The translations under genes were made by a program, and so were the position numbers. Shown in pieces: positions 1 to 6,430 of a stretch of DNA of 13,699 bases. Each line of letters starts with the position of its first letter. Position 1 is the stretch's first letter. Source of the DNA: an uncultured Clostridia bacterium (lineage in GTDB: Bacteria > Bacillota > Clostridia > Oscillospirales > Oscillospiraceae); the NCBI GenBank assembly GCA_946011705.1, contig CAMGCA010000021.1:1-13699 (forward strand), given 5' to 3'. Under the pieces are notes generated by a model. The model was not told the DNA's origin. It was given only the letters and a program-made list of their open reading frames with translations, and searched no databases.

Positions 1-322
1 GCCTATGACCGTACTTCGATAAACCGCTGTGGGTATCTGCCAGAATATCCGGATACTTTCTTGCCAGCCAGGGCGGAATGGCGTAGGTGGGCGTTCCCAC
101 GATCACATTGATTCCGTATTTCTTCGCACCCCGAAGCATCCGGTGCAGACTTGTAAAGTCATATTCCCCGTCTCGCGGCTCCCAGGTACTCCAGGTCGAT
201 TCCGCAATGCGGATTACGTTCATCCCCGCCTCTTTCATCATGCGCATATCCTCGTCCACGCGGGAGACTGGCATATATTCATCGTAGTAAGCTGCGCCAA
301 AGTAGAGTTTATCTGTTTTCAT
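1..322 (-). CDS. GH42 beta-galactosidase, N-terminal part (cut by window edge)
   Basis: Only the first 107 codons lie inside the window. The ATG at 322 follows a good ribosome site (GGAGGTCATT just upstream). The translation starts MKTDKLYFGAAYYDEYMP and continues with AGMNVIRIAESTWSTWEP and GEYDF, then GTPTYAIPPWLARKYPDIL. This is the N-terminal barrel start of family GH42 beta-galactosidases, including the strand carrying the R and E of the RIAE motif. There is no signal peptide, so it should act in the cytoplasm and release galactose from the non-reducing end of imported galacto-oligosaccharides. The catalytic glutamates lie beyond the window edge and could not be checked. It is downstream of traX by about 100 bases that contain two hairpins. 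Family assignment is firm; exact substrate is inferred from the operon. Confidence 0.9.
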   Translation of the reverse strand, partial: MKTDKLYFGAAYYDEYMPVSRVDEDMRMMKEAGMNVIRIAESTWSTWEPRDGEYDFTSLHRMLRGAKKYGINVIVGTPTYAIPPWLARKYPDILADTHSGLSKYGHR

Positions 323-346
323 AATGACCTCCGAAAGATAAATTGT

Positions 347-379
347 GCGGCAGACCCGACTGCTGGACGGATCTGCCGC
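347..379 (-). promoter_or_regulatory. Hairpin in the gap before the GH42 gene
   Basis: The 101-base gap between the TraX-family gene and the GH42 gene (323-423) holds an 11-bp stem: GCGGCAGATCC pairs with GGGTCTGCCGC, with one wobble pair and an 11-base loop. No T-run follows on the minus strand, so it is not a classical terminator. It may be an mRNA-stabilising or processing element. A weaker 6-bp stem (AGCAAT/ATTGCT, 397-412) lies just after the traX stop and is followed by a pyrimidine-rich stretch. I see no convincing promoter in this gap. Confidence 0.5.
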
Positions 380-423
380 TTCATAGGAAGGAAACCAGCA
401 ATGCTGATTGCTTGGAAAAACGA

Positions 424-1179
424 CTATGACGTGATGCAATGGGTAATCACGCCAAGAATCAGCAGATGCAGCGGATACAGCAAATAGAACAGATACTTAT
501 TGGGCTGACTGCCCCGCTGATGGTTGTACCGTTTCAGCACGAAGTTGGAAACCGGGCCGGTGACATACATAAGACTGATGGTGCCGCTGATCCACAGCTT
601 TGCCTTATGATCTTTCAGCAAGTAATAAACCGCAATGAGCAGAACCATACACAAACCAAATTGGGCTTTCATCAGCACGCTCCAGAGTACCCCCGCCGCA
701 ACGATCAGCAGCTTTACACTCTTCCCAGCGGCAAAGAGCCGCAGCCCATAGAGCATCACAAGGCCGATGGAAAGGGTAAAGAGCATATTCTGGCTGGTCC
801 AGTCGAACAGCTTGCCGGACATGGCAAAGTCGAAGGGAATTTCGCTGAGCAGGGCGAAGCCCACCATCCGAAGCAGGTAGGCCCTGTAATTTTGGGTATG
901 GATAAAACCCTCCACCAGCAAAAACGCGAATACCGGAATCGCCAGACCGCCCAGCAGCTGGAACACCGCCGCCCAGGAGGACAGCACCATCAGGTCAGGG
1001 TCTGCTACCCACATCTCCCGCAGCTGTGTATTGGAGAACTGATTCACATGGAGCAGGCCGTTCTGAACCACGGTCATGCTCAGGGAATAAAAGAACATAG
1101 TGGCGCAGCCGTACCATTTCAGCGTAGCGGCGGTAACCTCCACATAGGGTAGTTTTCTTCTGTCGCGCAGGTCACTCAT
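424..1179 (-). CDS. TraX-family integral membrane protein
   Basis: This 251-residue protein has about six to seven hydrophobic segments (roughly residues 22-38, 66-90, 102-118, 133-150, 154-187, 193-213 and 229-248). It carries the TraX-like block IPVFAFLLVEGFIHTQNYRAY, then R and SEIPFD, followed by QNMLFTLSIGL. TraX of F plasmids is known for N-acetylation of pilin. The many chromosomal Firmicute members have no settled role, and a membrane acyltransferase is only a guess. The N-terminal segment reads LKWYGCATMFFYSLSMTVV, unlike the usual 'MxIDHIG'-type start of Firmicute members as I recall it. The ATG at 1179 is 11 bases after the GH53 stop, with AGGGGGAAA as ribosome site, so it is co-transcribed with the sugar genes. 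Nothing in the sequence links it to conjugation. Confidence 0.75.
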   Translation of the reverse strand: MSDLRDRRKLPYVEVTAATLKWYGCATMFFYSLSMTVVQNGLLHVNQFSNTQLREMWVADPDLMVLSSWAAVFQLLGGLAIPVFAFLLVEGFIHTQNYRAYLLRMVGFALLSEIPFDFAMSGKLFDWTSQNMLFTLSIGLVMLYGLRLFAAGKSVKLLIVAAGVLWSVLMKAQFGLCMVLLIAVYYLLKDHKAKLWISGTISLMYVTGPVSNFVLKRYNHQRGSQPNKYLFYLLYPLHLLILGVITHCITS

Positions 1180-1190
1180 AGCGTTTCCCC

Positions 1191-2297
1191 CTAAAAATCC
1201 CGGATGGTTTTCAGTGCGGGCAGGGCGTTACCGTCGTAATCGAACAGCGCCTGATTTGCCCACTCGTTGCCTCCGGGGCCTTTCTCACCGATGTAGGCCA
1301 GCGCTTCATCGTTTGCCCAGCCGCAGCCGGGCACAGGAATCCATGCCGGTTCCCAATAGACAAAGCCCTTTCCCCTGCTATCCGGTACACTCCGAAGGGT
1401 TTCCATGATGCCCCGCATAAAGGCGCTTTGCCCCTCCGGGCTCATGGCATAGGGTACCTTTTCCGCCAGCTCCCGCTTAGTGGCCATGCCCTTGCGCATA
1501 GACGGCTCCAGCTTTTCGTAAGCGGCATAGTCTTCCATTGTAAAGCCTGTGGAAACCTCCGCCACGATCAGATCCTTGCCATAGCGCAGGGCAATATCGT
1601 GCATATTCTTTTTCAGGTCGTCCACCGTGCCGTGCCAGAAGGGATAATAGCTCAGACCGATATAGTCAAAGTCCATTCCACCGCAGGCAAAGTAGCTATC
1701 AAACCAGGTGCGGTACAGCTCGTTATTTCCACCGTTGTCCAGATGGAGCATGATCTTCGCACCGGGGGCAGCATCCCGGGTCGCCCGGATACCCGCATTC
1801 AGAAACAGCGCAATGTTTTCAAAATTGGGCACCCTTCCATAGGGCCACAGAAGTCCCTTGGAAAGCTCGTTGCCCACTGCCACGATTTTGGGAAGCAGTC
1901 CCTCAACGGTCAGCGTGCCCAGCACACGGTAAGTAAAGTCATAAATCGCCTGGGCCAGCCCCTCTGGCTGTAAGCCGCGCCACGCCTTGGGAATGGTCTG
2001 CTTGCCGGGGTCTGCCCCGAAAGCGCTGCTGGGGCAGTCCAGCATCCAGGCGATTCCGGCATTGCGCAGACGTTTGGCCATCTCGATGGTTCTGGCAAGA
2101 TCATTGGTACCTGCGCCGTAGGGGGTTCCATCTTCGCTGTAGGGATCGTTCCATAGCCGCAACCGAACCAGGTTCATCCCATATTTTTTCAGGATTTCCA
2201 CAGCATCGCCCTGCTTGCCGGAATCATAGAATTTACCGCCACAGGCTTCCACTTCCATCAGGGTAGACAGATCCATACCCTTGATAAAACTATCCAT
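1191..2297 (-). CDS. GH53 endo-beta-1,4-galactanase family protein, cytoplasmic, altered active-site loop
   Basis: The product is 368 residues if started at the ATG at 2297, which follows GAGGA overlapping the galE stop codon. An upstream extension exists but runs antisense-like through galE and lacks a ribosome site. Family hallmarks are FIKGMDLSTLMEVEACGGKFYD at the start, VRLRLWNDP (44-52), VGNE (141-144, E144 the expected acid/base), the HLDNG strand, IGLSYYPFWHG (213-223), VAEVSTGFT with E247 the expected nucleophile, FVYWEPAW and NQALFDY near the end. GH53 enzymes cut beta-1,4-galactan. Two oddities stand out. There is no signal peptide, whereas classical GH53 galactanases are secreted, so it probably acts on imported oligosaccharides. 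Also, the family's LDFHYSDxWADPGKQ block reads LDCPSSAFGADPGKQ (86-100), so five normally conserved residues are replaced. It could be an altered-specificity or weakened enzyme. Confidence 0.88.
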   Translation of the reverse strand: MDSFIKGMDLSTLMEVEACGGKFYDSGKQGDAVEILKKYGMNLVRLRLWNDPYSEDGTPYGAGTNDLARTIEMAKRLRNAGIAWMLDCPSSAFGADPGKQTIPKAWRGLQPEGLAQAIYDFTYRVLGTLTVEGLLPKIVAVGNELSKGLLWPYGRVPNFENIALFLNAGIRATRDAAPGAKIMLHLDNGGNNELYRTWFDSYFACGGMDFDYIGLSYYPFWHGTVDDLKKNMHDIALRYGKDLIVAEVSTGFTMEDYAAYEKLEPSMRKGMATKRELAEKVPYAMSPEGQSAFMRGIMETLRSVPDSRGKGFVYWEPAWIPVPGCGWANDEALAYIGEKGPGGNEWANQALFDYDGNALPALKTIRDF

Positions 2298-2307
2298 GGT
2301 TGTTTCC

Positions 2308-3327
2308 TCATTTCGCATATCCGTCAGGATTCTTGCTCTGCCAATTCCAGCTGTGGGCGCACATATCCTCAATGCCGTACTGTGCCTGCCAACCCAGTTC
2401 AGTCCGTGCCTTGCCAGGATCTGCCCAGCACTCGGCAATGTCACCGGGGCGGCGGGGATCGATAACGTATGGCAGTTCTTTGCCGCAAGCCTTTTCAAAG
2501 GCATGAATCACATCCAGCACAGAATAGCCATGTCCGGTTCCCAGATTGTAAACCACCAGACCGGGATTTTGGGTCAGCTTCCGGATTGCGCAGACATGCC
2601 CCTTCGCCAGATCTACCACATGAATATAGTCGCGGACTCCGGTTCCATCCGGTGTCGGATAGTCATTGCCAAACACATGGACTTTTTCCAGTTTGCCCAC
2701 CGCAACCTTCGCAATGTAGGGAACCAGATTGTTGGGGATGCCGTTGGGATCTTCCCCAATCAGCCCGGATTCATGGGCACCAATGGGATTGAAGTACCGA
2801 AGCAGCGCAACATTTAGCTTGGGATCTGCTTCACAGCAGTCGTTTAAGATACGCTCTGTAAACGCCTTGGTTGTACCATAGGGGTTTGTTGTTCTGCCCA
2901 CAGGAGAATCCTCGGTGATGGGGACACATTCCGGATCGCCGTAGACCGTTGCAGAGGAGCTGAATACAAAATTGTGACAGTTATACCCCCGCATGACATC
3001 CAGAATATTCAGCGTGCAGTTCAGATTGTTGGAATAATACTCGATAGGCTTTTTGCAGCTTTCACCCACCGCTTTATATGCAGCAAACTGAATGACGGCA
3101 TCAATATCCGGACAATCCTGAAAAATCTTCTCTACATCACCGCGTCTGGTCATATCCGCCTGATAAAAGCGGAAGTCCTTACCGGTAATTTCCTTGACCC
3201 GCTCCAAAGCGGTGGGGCAGGAGTTATAATAGTCGTCTGCTACCACAATGTCATAGCCTGCGTTCAGAAGTTCTACGCAGGTGTGGCTGCCGATATATCC
3301 GGCACCGCCGGAAACTAAAATAGCCAT
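2308..3327 (-). CDS. galE: UDP-glucose 4-epimerase
   Basis: GalE interconverts UDP-galactose and UDP-glucose with tightly bound NAD, regenerating UDP-glucose for GalT. The 339-residue length is normal. The sequence shows the Rossmann motif GGAGYIGSH (7-15), the acidic DDYYNS end of strand 2, FAAYKAVGES (81-90), the catalytic serine region FSSSATVYG (122-130), and the YxxxK pair Y150/K154 in NPYGTTK. The substrate-side ALLRYFNPIGAHESGLIGEDP block is also intact. The ATG at 3327 follows TAAGGAGAGACAGC and lies 12 bases after the galT stop, so the two genes are one transcription unit. Its own stop overlaps the ribosome site of the downstream GH53 gene, which suggests translational coupling. I see nothing abnormal. 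Confidence 0.97.
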   Translation of the reverse strand: MAILVSGGAGYIGSHTCVELLNAGYDIVVADDYYNSCPTALERVKEITGKDFRFYQADMTRRGDVEKIFQDCPDIDAVIQFAAYKAVGESCKKPIEYYSNNLNCTLNILDVMRGYNCHNFVFSSSATVYGDPECVPITEDSPVGRTTNPYGTTKAFTERILNDCCEADPKLNVALLRYFNPIGAHESGLIGEDPNGIPNNLVPYIAKVAVGKLEKVHVFGNDYPTPDGTGVRDYIHVVDLAKGHVCAIRKLTQNPGLVVYNLGTGHGYSVLDVIHAFEKACGKELPYVIDPRRPGDIAECWADPGKARTELGWQAQYGIEDMCAHSWNWQSKNPDGYAK

Positions 3328-3339
3328 TGCTGTCTCTCC

Positions 3340-4833
3340 TTATTTTACACTTGCCAGGAACCGCGCAAAGCCTTCCCGACCAGATTCGTCCAGTTTGTAT
3401 ACGCCAGCATCCTCCAGAACCTGTGCAAACACCATACCGATTTCCTTGCGGAGAATACCCTCCACATTATCACGGGTAATCTCATATCTGCGCTGGATTT
3501 CCTGTGCCCACTGGGCGTGCTTTGCGATGTTCTCACTGTACTCGCTGACAGGAAGCCCATTCACAAGCGCGTCCGCCAATTCTGCCATCTCTGTTTTCAG
3601 GCGGCTGGGCAGCACCGCAAGACCCATGACTTCAATCAGACCGATGTTCTCTTTCTTGATGTGATGCAGGTTGGCATGGGGATGGTATACGCCCATGGGA
3701 TGCTCGTCCGTTGTAATGTTGTTGCGCAGCACCAGATCCAATTCGTAATTCTCCCCACGCTTTCGGGCGATGGGGGTAATGGTGTTGTGTTTTTGGCCGT
3801 CCGTCTCCGCAAAGATGAAGCTGTCCGGGTCGGAATAGTCCCGCCATGCGGCGAGAATTCTGCCTGCCAGTTCCACCAGCCGGTTATCATCTGGGCTGCT
3901 CAGGCGAATGCAGCTCATGGGCCAGTGAACGATGCCAGCCTTCACATCTTCAAACCCGGGGAAAACCCATTCCCGCTCCACGGGCGCTTTCTCCATGGCG
4001 AAGGTGTATCTGCCGCCCTGGAAGTGGTCGTGGCTTAGAATACTGCCGCCGACAATGGGAAGGTCCGCGTTGGAGCCGACAAAGTAATGGGGGAACTGCT
4101 TTACAAAATCCAAGAGCTTCCGGAAGGTCGCATTGTCAATCCGCATGGGGGTATGCTCCCGGTTGAACACGATACAATGCTCATTATAGTAGACATAGGG
4201 GCTGTATTGCAAGCACCAGTCGCTTTGATTGATGGTAATGGGGATGACACGGTGATTTTCCCGGGCAGGATGGTTCATCCGGCCTGCGTAGCCCTCATTC
4301 TCCACACAAAGCTGACACTTGGGATAGCCGCTCTGGGGGGCGTTCTTCGCCGCCGCGATGGCTTTCGGGTCTTTTTCGGGCTTACTGAGGTTGATGGTGA
4401 TGTCCAAATCCCCGTAAGCTGTGGATGTGACCCATTTCACATCCTTCGCGATTCGGTCACGGCGGATATAATTGGTATCCTGACTGAACTGATAGTACCA
4501 ATCCGTTGCCGCTTCCGCACCCAGACGGTCATAGAGATCAACAAAGCTCCACTGCACTTCGCTGGGTCTGGGCGTGAGGCAACCCATCAGTCTGGTATCG
4601 AACAGCTCTCTGGCTGTTCCGTTATCCGCACATACGCCCCGGCGAACCGCATCCTCCGTCAGTACCTCCAGAATTTCGTGGAGCTTCCGGCTGGGAACCG
4701 CCTGCCCATCGGCATATTCGTCCAGCTGCATGATCAGCAGAAGCTGATTGCGGGCATAGATTGCGTCTGCCGGATGGATCAATTCATTTGCAAGACCATA
4801 GTCCACCAGCTGTCTGATTGCTTCGTTTACCAC
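3340..4833 (-). CDS. galT: UDP-glucose-hexose-1-phosphate uridylyltransferase (class II GalT)
   Basis: GalT exchanges UMP between UDP-glucose and galactose-1-phosphate. This 497-residue protein is the long Firmicute form: an N-terminal helical region of about 85 residues, then TPRPSEV, a CQLC cysteine pair (173-176), the SHDHFQGGRYTFAME active-site block (267 onward), and a C-terminal HPMGVYHPHANLHHIKKENIGLIEVMGLAVLP region typical of this class. The start is the GTG at 4833, chosen because AAGGAGG sits 7 bases upstream and only 12 bases separate it from the galK stop. It follows galK and precedes galE in the usual Leloir order, so all three should be co-translated from one mRNA. All key histidines appear present and no break is seen. 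Confidence 0.96.
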   Translation of the reverse strand: MVNEAIRQLVDYGLANELIHPADAIYARNQLLLIMQLDEYADGQAVPSRKLHEILEVLTEDAVRRGVCADNGTARELFDTRLMGCLTPRPSEVQWSFVDLYDRLGAEAATDWYYQFSQDTNYIRRDRIAKDVKWVTSTAYGDLDITINLSKPEKDPKAIAAAKNAPQSGYPKCQLCVENEGYAGRMNHPARENHRVIPITINQSDWCLQYSPYVYYNEHCIVFNREHTPMRIDNATFRKLLDFVKQFPHYFVGSNADLPIVGGSILSHDHFQGGRYTFAMEKAPVEREWVFPGFEDVKAGIVHWPMSCIRLSSPDDNRLVELAGRILAAWRDYSDPDSFIFAETDGQKHNTITPIARKRGENYELDLVLRNNITTDEHPMGVYHPHANLHHIKKENIGLIEVMGLAVLPSRLKTEMAELADALVNGLPVSEYSENIAKHAQWAQEIQRRYEITRDNVEGILRKEIGMVFAQVLEDAGVYKLDESGREGFARFLASVK

Positions 4834-4845
4834 AAGTTTCCCTCC

Positions 4846-6135
4846 TTATGCCAGCCGGATACCGCCCACCGGACGAATATCCATCACATGACAGGTGTTT
4901 TCTCCCAGAATCATTTCCACTTGCTTTTGGAACTTCGCTACCATGTCCAGGGGTACAAAGGCCTGCACTGTACCGGCAAAGCCGCCTCCATGCACACGGA
5001 CCGCGCCTTTTCCCTCCAGCGCATTTTTGGCAACCGCAATGGTCAGACCGACCGCCTGCTGCCCAACGGAGCCGGTGGGCGTGACATTCTGCAAATACTC
5101 CCAGCTGCTGTGACCGGATTCGTTCACCAGCTGCAGGAAGGTATCGTACTGCTTATTTACCAGAGCAAATATCTGTTTCTCCACCCGCTCATTATCGGCG
5201 TAGAAATGGAAGGCGCGAAGCACCGCCCGGTCGGAGCAGACCTTACGGCACTGAGGAATTTTCTTAAGGAAGGTCTCGTAGGGAACTTCTCGCAGGACTT
5301 CGCCGCCGCACACCTTCGCCACTGCTTTGCATTCCGCGGGCACAGCAGCATATTCGTCTGTCAGGTCAGCGTGGTCTGCGCCGGAATCCAGAATGCACAG
5401 CGCCAATCCCGCTTCACTCAGGTCAAAATCGATCTTTGCCACAGCGGGCTGATTTGGGTCAGCAAAGCTGATGCCTACCACGCCGCCAACGCTGGATGCC
5501 ATCTGATCCATCAGACCGCAGGGCTTTCCATAATCGACATTCTCCACCCACTGTCCGATCTGGGCGATCTCAATGGGAGAACCCTGGTGTTCTGCCTGGA
5601 ACAGTTCGTTCAGGATCGTCCCCACCAGCACTTCAAAGGCAGCGCTGGAGGACACACCACTTCCCTTGGGGACATTGGACGCTACATACACATCCAGCCC
5701 GGACAGCTTTGCGCCTCTTTGCGCAAACGCGGCGCAGGTGCCCCGCAGAATGGCAGGGCTGGTGTTTTCCTCGCTTTTCTTTTTCTCCAAATCCGAAAGG
5801 TCAATGACACACAGGTCGTAACCCTCGCTTTTCAGCCGCAGCTGATTTCGGTCATTGGTACCCACGGCTGCGATCATATCTATATTGACACTACCGGCCA
5901 GCACTCTGCCGTGCTGGTGATCGGTGTGGTTTCCTCCGATTTCGGTGCGCCCGGGGGCGCTGAATAATGTTGCCGTTTCGTGACAGCCAAATTCGGTTTC
6001 CAACCCGTTCAGCACATGGACATACCGGTCTGCATAGCGGGCGGTGGATTCTTCCCCGCAGCAATACAGCCATGCGAGTTTCCGGGCAAACGTGCCTTCG
6101 GCCAGTTCCTTTTTCAGTTCTTTCACGGATTTCAT
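4846..6135 (-). CDS. galK: Galactokinase
   Basis: GalK phosphorylates alpha-D-galactose with ATP, the first committed Leloir step. The 429-residue protein belongs to the GHMP kinases. It has the galactokinase signature GRTEIGGNHTDHQHG (62-76) with R63, the glycine/serine-rich ATP loop PKGSGVSSSAA (156-166), the catalytic-base motif CGLMDQ (206-211, D210), and the C-terminal GHMP motif GGGFAGT (383-389). The variant signature (GGNHTDH rather than GEHTDY) is, as far as I recall, common in Clostridia. The N-terminus is about 50 residues longer than in E. coli GalK. The ATG at 6135 follows GGAGGTATGTT. The gene starts only 29 bases after a terminator-like hairpin and I see no promoter between them. 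Its transcription therefore probably depends on read-through from the transport genes. Confidence 0.96.
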   Translation of the reverse strand: MKSVKELKKELAEGTFARKLAWLYCCGEESTARYADRYVHVLNGLETEFGCHETATLFSAPGRTEIGGNHTDHQHGRVLAGSVNIDMIAAVGTNDRNQLRLKSEGYDLCVIDLSDLEKKKSEENTSPAILRGTCAAFAQRGAKLSGLDVYVASNVPKGSGVSSSAAFEVLVGTILNELFQAEHQGSPIEIAQIGQWVENVDYGKPCGLMDQMASSVGGVVGISFADPNQPAVAKIDFDLSEAGLALCILDSGADHADLTDEYAAVPAECKAVAKVCGGEVLREVPYETFLKKIPQCRKVCSDRAVLRAFHFYADNERVEKQIFALVNKQYDTFLQLVNESGHSSWEYLQNVTPTGSVGQQAVGLTIAVAKNALEGKGAVRVHGGGFAGTVQAFVPLDMVAKFQKQVEMILGENTCHVMDIRPVGGIRLA

Positions 6136-6164
6136 AACATACCTCCGTATCTCTTTCTGGAAAA

Positions 6165-6191
6165 GCAGCGGCTGACAGCGTCAGCCGCTGC
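6165..6191 (-). terminator. Terminator-like hairpin between the zinc-ribbon gene and galK
   Basis: A perfect 12-bp GC-rich stem (GCAGCGGCTGAC paired with GTCAGCCGCTGC, 3-base loop) is followed on the minus strand by TTTTCC. It lies in the 70-base gap between the zinc-ribbon gene and galK. The T-run is short, so termination is probably partial. The arrangement would lower galKTE and GH53 mRNA relative to the transporter mRNA, or serve as an mRNA end or processing point. I see no promoter between it and galK. Confidence 0.7.
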
Positions 6192-6205
6192 ACTGCGGGT
6201 GTGAA

Positions 6206-6430
6206 TTATTCCGAAAAATCCTCAAAGTCGTTAAACCGCTTCATCATGTCCTTATAGCGGACACGAACCATTTCATTCATCCGGAGAACCTCTTCCTCAG
6301 AACCAATGAACTGGCAGCGCATACAATAGAATTCTTCCTTCTGGGCGTCATAGAACATATCGATGTCCAGATCTCTCATGAAGCAGGAAGGGCAGCGGTA
6401 GTTCAGTCTGCCTTTTGTAGCTTGAGCCAT
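6206..6430 (-). CDS. Small zinc-ribbon protein of unknown function
   Basis: This is a 74-residue acidic protein with two CxxC knuckles, CPSC (13-16) and CMRC (36-39), separated by about 20 residues. That spacing fits a single zinc ribbon. A charged helix follows (EEEVLRMNEMVRVRYKDMMKRF) with an acidic tail. The ATG at 6430 lies inside the end of the upstream gene, overlapping it by 28 bases, and is preceded by a very strong site (GATAAGGAGG, about 10 bases upstream). The good ribosome site, the cysteine pattern and translational coupling argue that it is real despite its size. I cannot name a function. It may bind nucleic acid or act as a small partner of the protein encoded just before it. 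No other feature points to a role in sugar metabolism. Confidence 0.85.
   Translation of the reverse strand: MAQATKGRLNYRCPSCFMRDLDIDMFYDAQKEEFYCMRCQFIGSEEEVLRMNEMVRVRYKDMMKRFNDFEDFSE

Noticed and set aside
439..1152. Plus-strand open frame of 237 codons opposite traX
   Set aside because: It is rich in Q, H and G, as expected of an antisense frame of a membrane-protein gene, with no ribosome site.
2298..2504. N-terminal extension of the GH53 gene to 2504
   Set aside because: It would lie inside galE in another frame. The family homology starts at residue 4 after the ATG at 2297, which has its own ribosome site.
4087..5967. Plus-strand open frame of 626 codons
   Set aside because: It is antisense to galT and galK, both of which have complete motifs and ribosome sites. 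No recognisable domain was seen in it.
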